The translations under genes were made by a program, and so were the position numbers. The notes below the pieces were generated by a model. That model made no database searches. It saw only the letters and a list, made by a program, of their open reading frames with translations, and was not told the DNA's origin. Positions 50,102 through 58,394 of a stretch of 64,000 bases of DNA are shown here, one piece after another. Source of the DNA: Ramlibacter agri (lineage in GTDB: Bacteria > Pseudomonadota > Gammaproteobacteria > Burkholderiales > Burkholderiaceae_C); assembly GCF_012927085.1 (NCBI RefSeq), contig NZ_JABBFX010000004.1, forward strand, positions 310,001 through 374,000, read 5' to 3'. Each line of letters starts with the position of its first letter. Within the stretch, counting starts at the first letter, position 1.

Positions 50102-50403
50102 TGCGCGCCGGCTGGCTGGCAGCGCTGCTGGCGCTGCCGGGCCTGGCCGCGGCCGCCACGCACATCGTCACCATCGAGGGCATGCAGTTCCAGCCCGCGG
50201 TGAGGACAGTGAAGTCGGGCGACACCGTGGTGTGGCGCAACAAGGACCTGGTGCCGCACACGGCCACGGCCGCCGGCAAGTTCGATTCGAAGTCGATGGC
50301 GCCGGGCGGCCAATGGTCGTGGACGGCGAAGGCGAAGGGCCGGCAGGACTATGCCTGCACCTTCCACCCCACGATGAAGGGGAGCATCGTCGTCCGGGAC
50401 TAG
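50101..50403 (+). CDS. Periplasmic cupredoxin
   Basis: A 100-residue plastocyanin/pseudoazurin-like type 1 copper protein with a signal peptide (cleavage near residue 19). The copper ligands are visible: His53 in LVPHTAT, Cys86 in YACTFHP, His89 and Met92. It probably carries electrons or copper in the periplasm. Coupled to the DUF4142 gene and followed by the chrA leader. Confidence 0.9.
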   Translation: MRAGWLAALLALPGLAAAATHIVTIEGMQFQPAVRTVKSGDTVVWRNKDLVPHTATAAGKFDSKSMAPGGQWSWTAKAKGRQDYACTFHPTMKGSIVVRD

Positions 50404-50512
50404 AATGCGGTGGATGGGGACTCGAGCAGGCTCCCCGTCGATCCAAAGAGGCGCACGCCTCCAAGTTCTGCTCCTGACCCTGGGCCGCGTGCGCCCAGCC
50501 GGGAGCCTTGAC
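50404..50512 (+). promoter_or_regulatory. Structured leader ahead of chrA
   Basis: The 109-nt gap can fold into three successive hairpins: GGAT-GGGGA / TCCCC-ATCC (50412-50444), GAGGC / GCCTC (50448-50461) and TGGGC / GCCCA (50481-50497), the last ending just before the GGGAG ribosome-binding site (50501-50505). This is more structure than a simple gap needs and suggests an RNA regulatory element. I do not recognise a named riboswitch. Confidence 0.35.
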
Positions 50513-51688
50513 TTGCAAGAACCAACCACCGCGCCTTCCACGACCACGCCGGGCTACACGCTCTGGCAGTTGCTGAAGTACATGCTGGGCCTCGGCACCT
50601 GGGGCTTCGGCGGCCCCGTCGCCCTGGCCGGCTACATGTACCGTGACCTCGTCGAACGCCGGCAGTGGATCACCGAGGCCGATTACAAGGAAGGCCTCGC
50701 CATCGCGCAGCTGATGCCCGGGCCGCTGGCCGCGCAGCTGGCCATCTACCTGGGTTACGTGCACTACCGCATCCGCGGCGCGACGCTGGTGGGCCTGGCC
50801 TTCGTGCTGCCTTCGTTCTTCATGGTGGTGGCGCTCGGCGCGCTGTACCGCGCGTACGGCGGCCTGTCCTGGATGCAGGCCGTGTTCTATGGCGTCGGTG
50901 CGGCGGTGATCGGCATCATTGCGATGAGCGCCTGGAAGCTCACCACCAGGAACATCGGCCACGACAAGCTGTTGTGGCTGGTGTTCGTGGCCAGCGCCGT
51001 GACCACTGTCGTCACGCAGTCCGAAGCGCTGTGGTTGTTCCTCGGCGCCGGCGTGCTGGTGTGGCTGGTGCGCGCACGGCCGCGGCTGGGGTCGGCCGGC
51101 ACGCTGCCTTCCGTGGCGCTGCCCTGGTTCGCGCTGGATGCGATCGACTGGCACAAGCTCGCGCAGATCGGCGCCTACTTCGCGTATGCAGGCACCTTCG
51201 TGTTCGGCAGCGGCCTGGCCATCGTGCCCTTCCTGTATGCCGGTGTCGTCAAGGAGTACGCCTGGCTCACCGACCGCCAGTTCGTCGACGCGGTGGCCGT
51301 GGCGATGATCACGCCGGGGCCGGTGGTGATCACGACCGGCTTCATCGGCTTCCTGGTCGCCGGCTTCTGGGGTGCCGTGGTCGCGGCGGTGGCCACCTTC
51401 CTGCCTTGCTACCTGCTGACCATCCTGCCGGCGCCGTACTTCAAGCGCCATGGCAAGCGGCCGGGGCTGGTGGCTTTCATCGACGGCGTGACGGCCGCCG
51501 CCATCGGCGCCATCGCCGGCGCGGTGATCGTGATCGCGCAGCGCTCCATCGTCGACTGGCTGACCGCCTTGCTCGCCATTGCCACGGCCGGGGTCCTGTG
51601 GAAGTTCAAGAAGGTGCAGGAGCCGGTGCTCGTGCTGGCCGCAGCCCTGATCGGGCTCGCGGCCTACCCGTTTCTTCCGCATCCTTGA
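50513..51688 (+). CDS. chrA: Chromate transporter ChrA
   Basis: A 391-residue CHR-family membrane protein made of two homologous halves, each with the family signature (GTWGFGGPVALAGYM with AQLMPGPLAAQLAIYLGY; YAGTFVFGSGLAIVPFLY with AMITPGPVVITTGFIGF). ChrA exports chromate from the cytoplasm. I chose the TTG at 50513 (MQEPTTAPSTTTPG), 7 nt after GGGAG; the longer upstream reading lies in the structured leader. A rhodanese-like gene follows directly. Confidence 0.9.
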   Translation: MQEPTTAPSTTTPGYTLWQLLKYMLGLGTWGFGGPVALAGYMYRDLVERRQWITEADYKEGLAIAQLMPGPLAAQLAIYLGYVHYRIRGATLVGLAFVLPSFFMVVALGALYRAYGGLSWMQAVFYGVGAAVIGIIAMSAWKLTTRNIGHDKLLWLVFVASAVTTVVTQSEALWLFLGAGVLVWLVRARPRLGSAGTLPSVALPWFALDAIDWHKLAQIGAYFAYAGTFVFGSGLAIVPFLYAGVVKEYAWLTDRQFVDAVAVAMITPGPVVITTGFIGFLVAGFWGAVVAAVATFLPCYLLTILPAPYFKRHGKRPGLVAFIDGVTAAAIGAIAGAVIVIAQRSIVDWLTALLAIATAGVLWKFKKVQEPVLVLAAALIGLAAYPFLPHP

Positions 51689-51700
51689 AGGAGGCTGCCA

Positions 51701-52280
51701 TGCTGCATGAACTTCATCTCGCCAGCCTCGGCGGAGCGTGGCAGGCCAGGCTGCAGGCGGATCCGGCTGGCTGCTGCTGGCTTTCCAGCCCCGCGCCGGC
51801 ACGCTTGTCAATCAATGGGCAGCGGATGACGCGCAGGCGGTAGCCGGTGGCGTGCCGTTGCTTGCGCTGAACCTGCATCGCGGCGACCACCGCGTGGAGG
51901 ACTTCCTGGCCAACGTCGATTGGCGCGGCGTGTACGCTCGCTACCAGGCCGCCGTGCATGCCGCCAGCGATGCTTTCGCCTGCGAGCCGGATGCGATCGG
52001 CGATGCCCTGGTGGTCGACGTGCGCCGCGCCGGCGTGTTCGACAAGGCGGGGACCATGGTCGCGGGCGCGCTGCGGCGCGACCCGGAGCAGGTCGCAAAC
52101 TGGAGCGCTGACCTCGAGCCCGGCCGACCGTTGGTCGTCTATTGCGTCTACGGCCACGAGGTGGGACGGGCGACGGCGCTGCGCCTGCGCGCCGCGGGCC
52201 ATGACGCGCGCTTCCTGCAAGGCGGCATCGCGGCTTGGGAGGCCGCGGGGCGGCCGCTGCGGACCATCGGTCCCGACTGA
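51701..52280 (+). pseudogene. Rhodanese-like protein gene with an apparent frameshift
   Basis: An ATG at 51701 follows an ideal ribosome-binding site (AAGGAGG at 51688-51694) and starts MLHELHLASLGGAWQARLQ, but that frame stops at 51843. From about 51770 the protein-like sequence continues in another frame (WLLLAFQPRAGTLVNQWAAD) to a complete rhodanese domain (ALVVDVRRAGVFD, catalytic loop YCVYGHEVGR with its Cys, LQGGIAAWEAAGRPL) ending at 52280. The shift lies in a CTGGCTGCTGCTGGCT tract near 51770-51786. It may be a real mutation or a sequencing error. A GTG at 51738 could rescue the domain. Linked to chrA. Confidence 0.65.
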
Positions 52281-52324
52281 AGTGCAGCGGGCGGCGACCC
52301 GCCGCTCTGCTATCTTGTGGGCCC

Positions 52325-54058
52325 ATGCTCTGGCAAGCCCTGGCCTCCATGCGCGACCTCGCGCGCCTGTACGAGATCGCTTCGGTCCTGGTGCGCTACG
52401 GCTTCGGCGACATGGTGCGGCGCATGGGCCTGGCCGACACCCTGGAGCGGGCCGGGCGCGTGCTGCGCTGGCAGGACGCCAGCGACTATGCCCACCTCGC
52501 GCCGCCGGCGCGCGTGCGCCGCGCGATGGAGGACCTGGGGCCGGCCTTCGTCAAGCTCGGGCAGGTGCTGGCCACGCGGCTGGACCTGTTCGAGCCGGAA
52601 TGGATCGCCGAATTCAGCCAGCTGCACGACCATGCGCGGCCCGTACCCTACGAGGCCATGCGCGTGCAGCTCACCGAGGATCTCGGCGGCCCGCCCGAGG
52701 AGATGTTCGCGCGCTTCGATCCCGAGCCGGTGGCGGCGGCTTCGCTGGCACAGGTCTATCGCGCGCAGTTGCCGGGCGGCGAGGAAGTGGTCGTCAAGGC
52801 CCGGCGGCCAGGCATCCGTCCGGTCGTCGAGGCCGACCTGCGACTGCTGATGCGCCTGGCGGAGCTGGTGGAGCGCGAGAGCCCCGAGCTGCGCGCCTTG
52901 CGGCCGCGCCAGCTGGTGCACGAGTTCACCCAGTCGCTGCTGCGGGAACTGGACTTCTCTTCCGAGGCCCGCAATGCCCGGCGCATGGCGCAGAACTTCG
53001 CCGGCTATCGCGACGAAGACGCGCCGCCCGCGGAAGCCGGCCCGAGCCAGCCCCTCATCGTGATCCCGCGCGTCTTCTGGGACTGCGAGCGCGCCTGCGT
53101 GCAGGAGTTCATCGACGGCATTCCGGGCACGCAGCTCGCGCGCGTCGATGCCGCCGGCCTGGACCGGCGCGTGCTGGCCCGCCGGGGCGCCCGTGCGGTG
53201 CTCAAGATGATCCTGCAGGACGGCTTCTTCCACGCCGACCCGCATCCGGGCAACGTGTTCTACCTGCCCGGCAACCGCATCGCCTTCATCGACTTCGGCA
53301 TGGTGGGCCGGCTGACGGAGCAGCGCCGCGAGCAACTGCTGCGCCTGCTGCTGGGACTGGTCCAGCAGCGCGCCGCCGACGTGGCCGACGTGCTGGCCGA
53401 CTGGGCCGGCGACGATGCGCCGGATCTCGATGCGCTGCTGCTGGCCCTGGACGGCTTCGTCGACCAGTATCGCGGCGTGCCCTTGGCGCAGTTGCGGCTA
53501 GGCGCCATGCTGAACGATGCGGTGGGCGTGCTGCGGCAGCACAGGCTCACCTTGCCGCCGGACCTGGGCCTGCTGGTCAAGGCCTTCATCTCGCTGGAAG
53601 GCATGGGGCGGGAGCTCGATCCGGACTTCGACATGGCCGGGCAGGCTGCGCCCATCCTCGAGCGCGCGGTGCGCGACAGCTATTCGCCGCGGGTCGTGTT
53701 CCAGCGCGGCTGGCGGTCGCTGCTGGACGCGGCTTCGCTGGTCTCCAGCCTGCCGCGCGACCTGTCCCGGCTGATGCGCGCGGCCCGCCGCGGGCGCATC
53801 GATGTCCAGGTCGAGGTGCGGCACCTGCAGCGCCTCGGCAACCAGCTGGATCGCGCCGTCAGCCGCCTGGTGGTCGGCGTGGTGGTGGCGGCGCTGATCG
53901 TCGGCTCGTCGATCGTGATGACGGTGCCGGGCGGCTTGCGGCTGTTCGGCTGGCCGGTGCTGGGGCTGCTCGGATTCCTGGGCGCGGTGGCCGGCGGCCT
54001 CTGGTTGCTGGTCTCGATCTGGCGCAGCGGCCGTTCGGACGCGGACCGGGACGACTGA
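52325..54058 (+). CDS. UbiB/ABC1-family atypical kinase
   Basis: A 577-residue UbiB-family protein with LGPAFVKLGQVLATR (the KxGQ motif) near residue 80, AAASLAQVYRAQL (the Ala-rich loop), FFHADPHPGN with metal ligands, and IDFGMVG. Two hydrophobic helices sit at the C-terminus (~515-565), as in membrane-bound UbiB. UbiB supports ubiquinone synthesis as an ATPase. This gene is not near other ubi genes, so it may be a paralogue rather than the main ubiB. Confidence 0.85.
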   Translation: MLWQALASMRDLARLYEIASVLVRYGFGDMVRRMGLADTLERAGRVLRWQDASDYAHLAPPARVRRAMEDLGPAFVKLGQVLATRLDLFEPEWIAEFSQLHDHARPVPYEAMRVQLTEDLGGPPEEMFARFDPEPVAAASLAQVYRAQLPGGEEVVVKARRPGIRPVVEADLRLLMRLAELVERESPELRALRPRQLVHEFTQSLLRELDFSSEARNARRMAQNFAGYRDEDAPPAEAGPSQPLIVIPRVFWDCERACVQEFIDGIPGTQLARVDAAGLDRRVLARRGARAVLKMILQDGFFHADPHPGNVFYLPGNRIAFIDFGMVGRLTEQRREQLLRLLLGLVQQRAADVADVLADWAGDDAPDLDALLLALDGFVDQYRGVPLAQLRLGAMLNDAVGVLRQHRLTLPPDLGLLVKAFISLEGMGRELDPDFDMAGQAAPILERAVRDSYSPRVVFQRGWRSLLDAASLVSSLPRDLSRLMRAARRGRIDVQVEVRHLQRLGNQLDRAVSRLVVGVVVAALIVGSSIVMTVPGGLRLFGWPVLGLLGFLGAVAGGLWLLVSIWRSGRSDADRDD

Positions 54059-54059
54059 A

Positions 54060-54230
54060 TCAGCGGGCGATGGCGGTGGCCGGCAGCAGGTCGGCGAACG
54101 CCAGATCGAGCTCCGGCCGGCTGCCCTCGGCGCCCAGCACGATGACCGCCGCGGAGAACACGGCGCCAAGCAGTGTCATCGCAGCCAGCAGGGGGGCGCG
54201 TTGGTGGCGGGAGGGGGCGGGATGGTTCAT
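54060..54230 (-). CDS. Small single-pass membrane protein (56 residues)
   Basis: ATG at 54230 starts MNHPAPSRHQRAPLL, followed by one hydrophobic segment (LLAAMTLLGAVFSAAVIVLG) and a short Ala/Leu-rich tail ending ADLLPATAIAR before TGA. The codon choice is typical of the neighbouring genes and a GGTCTGCCCC sequence, without a clear ribosome-binding site, precedes it. It converges on the UbiB-like gene, whose stop is 1 bp away. I know no family. Confidence 0.5.
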   Translation of the reverse strand: MNHPAPSRHQRAPLLAAMTLLGAVFSAAVIVLGAEGSRPELDLAFADLLPATAIAR

Positions 54231-54348
54231 GGGGCAGACCTCGATGCCAGCACTTTAGGCGCGTCTCCTTAGCGCACCTTGAGCGCTGGCTTAGCTGGGA
54301 ATGAGCACGCGTCTGCGGTAGCCTCGCGTCCTGTAGAGGAGACTCGCC

Positions 54349-55416
54349 ATGCCGAATCCGAACCGGCGGGACGTGCTGATCGCAGGTGCCGGCCTGTTGG
54401 GGACCGGGCTGTCCGTGCCGGCCCGCGCCGCGCCGGCGCCGCCCATCGCCGACATGCATTCCCACCGTGGCATCTTCCGCGGCAGCAAGGTGCGCCTGCG
54501 TGACGAGATGGACGCCAACGGCGTACGGCTGGTCGCCTGGGCGCTCGTCGACGACTCGCCCTGGACCCAGTCCACGTCCTTCGGCGTCACGCAGAAGGGC
54601 GTGCCCGCGCCGGGTGAGCCGTGGAACTGGTTCCGGCAGCGACTGGAGGAAGTCGATGCGCGCCTGCAGGAATGGAACCTGCCCAAGGCGCTCACGCCCG
54701 CCGACCTCGATGCGGCGATGGCCGGTGAGCCCCGCGTGGTCCTGGCCTCCGAAGCCGCCAACTTCCTGGAAGGCGATGCGAGCCGCCTCGCGCAGGCCCA
54801 CGCCTGGGGGCTGCGCCACCTGCAACTGGTGCACTACATCGATTCGCCGCTGGGCGACTTGCAGACGGTGGCTCCGCGCCACGGGAGCGCGCTGCCGGCG
54901 CCCACCCGCGAGGTGGTCGCCGAGTGCCAGCGCCTGGGCATCCTGCTGGACCTGGCGCACGGCGCGCCGGCGCTGGTCGATGCCGTGCTCGATGCGACGT
55001 CGGGCCCCGTCGCCTGGTCGCATTCGTGGATCCGCCCGGGCGGCGGACGCTGGCACGAGCCCGCCAACCTGGCCCGCGCCCTGTCGCCGGAGCAGGCGCG
55101 CAAGATCGCGGCGCGCGGCGGCGTGGTCGGGCTCTGGTCCGTGCGCTCGCGGGACCGCTCGTATCCGGTGAACAGCGTCGGCACCGACGCGGACGAGATC
55201 GTGCGCATGGTCGACCTGCTGGGGCCGCGGGCCGTCGGTTTCGGGACCGATCTCGATGGCGCCGGCGCGAACCCGGTGCTCGTCGACTATGCCGACCTGC
55301 GCGCCGTCGCCGATCGCCTCGCGACCCTGGGCCTGCCAGAAAGTACGCTCGCCGATGTGTGCGGCGGCAACTATGTGCGCATCCTGAAACAAGCGATGGC
55401 CGGCGCGCAGCGATGA
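54349..55416 (+). CDS. Membrane dipeptidase-like protein (peptidase M19), secreted
   Basis: A 355-residue amidohydrolase-fold protein with a twin-arginine-like signal (NRRDVLIAGAGLLGTGLS; cleavage near 28) and the M19 metal motif ADMHSHRGIF. Other likely ligands are Glu in VLASEAANFLEGD and His in LQLVHYIDS, LDLAHGAP and VAWSHSWIRP, with VGFGTDLDGAG near the end. M19 enzymes hydrolyse dipeptides with D-amino acids at the second position. GAGGAGA precedes the ATG. Confidence 0.85.
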   Translation: MPNPNRRDVLIAGAGLLGTGLSVPARAAPAPPIADMHSHRGIFRGSKVRLRDEMDANGVRLVAWALVDDSPWTQSTSFGVTQKGVPAPGEPWNWFRQRLEEVDARLQEWNLPKALTPADLDAAMAGEPRVVLASEAANFLEGDASRLAQAHAWGLRHLQLVHYIDSPLGDLQTVAPRHGSALPAPTREVVAECQRLGILLDLAHGAPALVDAVLDATSGPVAWSHSWIRPGGGRWHEPANLARALSPEQARKIAARGGVVGLWSVRSRDRSYPVNSVGTDADEIVRMVDLLGPRAVGFGTDLDGAGANPVLVDYADLRAVADRLATLGLPESTLADVCGGNYVRILKQAMAGAQR

Positions 55417-55446
55417 TCTGGGCACGCCCTTCGCGAGGAGCTCCCG

Positions 55447-55693
55447 ATGCCTGACAGCGCCGACATCCTGTGGTTCAGGACGGTGCTGCTGTGCGCTGCG
55501 GATTTCGTGCTGCCTTCCGGCGAGAAGCAGACGCGGGCGCGGCTGCGCATGCGGCGCGAGGCGCGGGGAGGGTGATGCGGTCGGCCGCGCGCTGATGCAG
55601 CTGGAGGAGACCGTGCACGAGCTCACGCGCCGTTTCGGCCTTCAGCCCGGAGACCTGAACCTGGACCTGGGGCCTTTGGGCAAGATGCTTTGA
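55447..55693 (+). pseudogene. Small gene split by a frameshift
   Basis: ATG at 55447 opens MPDSADILWFRTVLLCAADF and continues to TGA at 55573-55575. From about 55565 a second frame carries on smoothly (EGDAVGRALMQLEETVHELT, then GLQPGDLNLDLGPLGKML) to TGA at 55691-55693. Joined, they give a protein of about 82 residues. The shift lies in the G-rich tract around 55564-55572, a common place for a one-base indel or a sequencing error. I do not recognise the protein. The rest of the 55417-55772 gap shows nothing else. Confidence 0.5.
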
Positions 55694-55772
55694 TGTATCC
55701 GTGATACTGGCGGGCGATTGCACCAGCTCGCCGCGGGCGAGCGTCGACCGCCCGCGGCCAGGAGTCCAGCAA

Positions 55773-56300
55773 ATGAACCCACACCTGATCGAGTGCACGG
55801 AAGAAGCGCATGCACCCGCGATCCTCGATATCCTCAACGAGGCCATCGTCAATTCCACCGCCTTGTACGACTACGTGCCGCGGCCGCCGCAGGCGATGGC
55901 GGCCTGGTTCGCGACCAAGCGGGCCAACGGCTTCCCGGTGATCGGCGCGGTCGACGACAGCGGCCGTTTGCTGGGGTTCGCGAGCTGGGGAACCTTCCGT
56001 GCTTTTCCGGCCTACAAGTACAGCGTCGAGCACAGCGTCTACGTCCACCGCGACGCGCGCGGCCGCGGGCTGGGCGAACTCCTGGTGCGCGCGCTGATCG
56101 AGCGGGCGCGGGAACAGCAGTTGCACGTGCTGGTCGGGTGCATCGACGCGGCGAACGCGGGCAGCATCCGGCTGCACGAGCGCCTCGGCTTCGTGCACTC
56201 GGGAACCATGCGCCAGATCGGCTTCAAGTTCGGCCGCTGGCTCGATGCGGCGTTCTACCAGTTGAACCTGGAGACACCGGGGGAGCCGCGGGATGGCTGA
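55773..56300 (+). CDS. GNAT N-acetyltransferase, phosphinothricin acetyltransferase type
   Basis: A 175-residue GNAT protein of the Pat/Bar-like group: HAPAILDILNEAIVNSTALY near the N-terminus, SVYVHRDARGRGLGELLVRA with the acetyl-CoA P-loop, and GSIRLHERLGFVHSGTMRQI. These enzymes acetylate amino acid-like substrates such as methionine sulfoximine or phosphinothricin. ATG at 55773 with AGGAG upstream. No neighbours suggest a specific substrate. Confidence 0.85.
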   Translation: MNPHLIECTEEAHAPAILDILNEAIVNSTALYDYVPRPPQAMAAWFATKRANGFPVIGAVDDSGRLLGFASWGTFRAFPAYKYSVEHSVYVHRDARGRGLGELLVRALIERAREQQLHVLVGCIDAANAGSIRLHERLGFVHSGTMRQIGFKFGRWLDAAFYQLNLETPGEPRDG

Positions 56301-56464
56301 AAGCCGGAGAGAGCGGGCTATGGCCTCAATCTGGCATTTGACATAATACACATCGTATCAATCCATCGGACAGTTACGGTGGCACCCCAAGCTGGGCAAA
56401 TCCCTGTAAAAAGCTGGGCGTCGCTGCCAGGCAGGCAGCGCCTTGTACACGCTTGGGAGATCTC

Positions 56465-56836
56465 ATGCCTTTGACCCAGAACCGTCTGTTCCTGGTGGCC
56501 GCAGCCGCCGCCATCCTTGCAGGCTGCGCCACCGAGCCGCCAGTGCCGGCCGGCCCGCCCGGCAAGTACCTCGTTTACCGCGACTCCGGCGGCAACGTGA
56601 TCCGCCAGTTCGACTATCCGGACGACGCGTTCTGCCGCCGCGTCGAGAAGCTGGCCGGACGCGCCGCCCGCTGCCAGGCCGAACCGGCCGAAGGCTTCTC
56701 GGCCCAGGCCACGCTGCGCTACAACCCGCCGGGTGTCATCGTCCGCGGCCACTACGCCGACATGGCCCGCTGCAAGAGCGACAACAGCGTCATGTCCGCC
56801 GGCGTGGAGATGATCGCGGCCTGCAGCGCGAAGTGA
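56465..56836 (+). CDS. Small lipoprotein
   Basis: A 123-residue protein with a lipoprotein signal (RLFLVAAAAAILAGC; lipobox ILAGC, Cys near 21). The mature part reads PGKYLVYRDSGGNVIRQFDY and has four further Cys. I know no family. The ATG at 56465 has GGGA 7 nt upstream. The 164-bp region before it contains TTGACA (56338-56343) without a well-spaced -10, and a GCTGCC/GGCAGC hairpin near 56427-56443. Confidence 0.65.
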   Translation: MPLTQNRLFLVAAAAAILAGCATEPPVPAGPPGKYLVYRDSGGNVIRQFDYPDDAFCRRVEKLAGRAARCQAEPAEGFSAQATLRYNPPGVIVRGHYADMARCKSDNSVMSAGVEMIAACSAK

Positions 56837-56868
56837 TCCTTACTTGAGGTATCGCGGGCAAGTGGTTG

Positions 56869-57528
56869 TCACCACTTGCCTTTCGGCTGCTTGGCCCGAA
56901 TCGCGGCAGCCACCGTCTCGGCCACGTCGGGACGGTTCGCGCGCTGCGCGAATTCCACGGCCGACAGTCCCAGCTCGTTGCGCAGCTTGGGGTCGGCACC
57001 CGCCTCCAGCAGCGCCTTCACGGAAACCATCGAGCCGTAGTACGCCGCCATCATCAGTGGCGTCGACTTGTTCGGCGACTCCGCGTCGATATAGGCGTTC
57101 TCGTCCAGCAGCAGCTGGATCATCGGCACGTTGCCGGCGGTGGCCGCGTAGTGCAGCGGCGCCCAGCCGGTCTTGTTGACGTCGGCGCCGCGCGCGATCA
57201 GCTTGCGGGCCAGGTCCAGGTTGCCTTTCAGCGCCGCCAGCATCAGCGGGCTTTCGTCCTTGGGATTGCGCCATTCCACGTTGGTCTTGGGCCAGGCGAT
57301 CAGCACTTCGGCCGCCTTGTACGACTGCTCCTTCATGGCGATGAACAGGCCGGCCGTGCCTTTGGGGTCCACCGTGTCGGGGTCGAAACCGCGCTGCAGC
57401 AGCTTCTGCAGGGTGCCGGGGTCGTCGCGCGTGATGGCGGTGAACCAGTCGTCGTAAGAACCAGCCTGTGCGAGGGAAACCCAAAGCACCAGAACCAGAT
57501 ACACCAGGAACTTCAAGTGCATTCTCAT
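56869..57528 (-). CDS. Secreted ankyrin-repeat protein
   Basis: A 219-residue protein with a signal peptide (LKFLVYLVLVLWVSLAQA, cleavage near 22) and about five ankyrin repeats, including DESPLMLAALKGNLDLARKL, WAPLHYAATAGNVPMIQLLL and STPLMMAAYYGSMVSVKALL. It is probably a periplasmic binding protein; the partner is unknown. The ATG at 57528 overlaps the tatD stop in ATGA. It is the last gene of the mltG-tmk-holB-pilZ-tatD unit. Confidence 0.85.
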   Translation of the reverse strand: MRMHLKFLVYLVLVLWVSLAQAGSYDDWFTAITRDDPGTLQKLLQRGFDPDTVDPKGTAGLFIAMKEQSYKAAEVLIAWPKTNVEWRNPKDESPLMLAALKGNLDLARKLIARGADVNKTGWAPLHYAATAGNVPMIQLLLDENAYIDAESPNKSTPLMMAAYYGSMVSVKALLEAGADPKLRNELGLSAVEFAQRANRPDVAETVAAAIRAKQPKGKW

Positions 57529-58331
57529 GCCTTCACCCCCGTGAACAGGCGCTCGAAATTGGCGCTGGTCAGCGCCCCGATGGCTTCCGGGCTCGTCCCG
57601 CGCAGTTCGCCCAGCAACCTCGCCACGTAGGGCACGTACGACGGGTTGTTGACCTTGCCGCGATACGGCACCGGCGCCAGGTAGGGGCTGTCGGTCTCGA
57701 TCAGCAGCCGGTCGTCCGGCACGAACTTCGCCACCTCGCGCAGGTCGGCCGCGCTCTTGAACGTGAGGATGCCCGAAAACGAGATGTGGAACCCGAGGTC
57801 CAGCGCTGCCCGCGCCACCTGCGCGGTCTCCGTGAAGCAGTGGAACACGCCGCCAGCGCTGCCCGGGGCGCCGTCCTCGCCCTCTTCCTTCAGGATGGAC
57901 ACGGTGTCGTCCGACGCCTCGCGGGTGTGGATGATCAGCGGCTTGGCGCACTGGCGCGCGGCGCGGATGTGCGTGCGGAAGCGGTCCCGCTGCCATTCCA
58001 GGTCGGCGATGCTGCGGCCGCCCTTGCGTTCTTCCATCTGGTAGTAGTCCAGGCCGGTTTCACCGATGCCCACCACTTTCGGGCGCGCGGCCAGTTCCAG
58101 CAGCTTCTCCAGCGTGGGTTCTTCCAGGTTCTCGGTGTCCGGGTGGACGCCGGCCGAAGCCCAGAAGTTGGGGTACTGCATGGCCAGCGCGTGCACGTCG
58201 TCGAATTCCTCGAGGGTCGTGCAGATGCAAAGGGCCCGGTCGACCTGCGCGGCGGCCATGGCCTCACGGATCTGGGGCAGCTGGGACTGGAGCTCGGGAA
58301 AGCTGAGGTGGCAGTGGGAGTCGACGTACAT
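57525..58331 (-). CDS. tatD: TatD-family metal-dependent hydrolase
   Basis: A 268-residue TatD/YcfH amidohydrolase with the metal ligands in YVDSHCHLSF, Glu in VGIGETGLDYY, His in PLIIHTREASDD, His in GGVFHCFTET and Asp in LLIETDSPYL. TatD proteins are 3'-5' DNases or deoxyribonuclease-like enzymes; the YcfH-type paralogue beside holB is the usual one at this locus. The start codon lies within a long hairpin arm. Confidence 0.93.
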   Translation of the reverse strand: MYVDSHCHLSFPELQSQLPQIREAMAAAQVDRALCICTTLEEFDDVHALAMQYPNFWASAGVHPDTENLEEPTLEKLLELAARPKVVGIGETGLDYYQMEERKGGRSIADLEWQRDRFRTHIRAARQCAKPLIIHTREASDDTVSILKEEGEDGAPGSAGGVFHCFTETAQVARAALDLGFHISFSGILTFKSAADLREVAKFVPDDRLLIETDSPYLAPVPYRGKVNNPSYVPYVARLLGELRGTSPEAIGALTSANFERLFTGVKA

Positions 58332-58382
58332 GGGGTGGCAAAAGCACCAGCGCCGCCCGGATGGCGGCGCCGAAACCCCATG
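58329..58382 (-). promoter_or_regulatory. Long hairpin that includes the tatD start codon
   Basis: CATGGGGT (58329-58336) and ACCCCATG (58375-58382) form an outer 8-bp stem, and GCGCCGCC (58350-58357) with GGCGGCGC (58363-58370) a strong inner stem. On the mRNA the AUG of tatD is paired in the 3' arm. It may limit tatD translation or act as a partial terminator after pilZ. Confidence 0.5.
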
Positions 58383-58394
58383 ATTCTAGGGAAG

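Noticed and set aside
56338..56370. Promoter with TTGACA ahead of the small lipoprotein gene
   Set aside because: The -35 is perfect, but no acceptable -10 hexamer lies 16-18 nt downstream; TATCAA is only 12 nt away.
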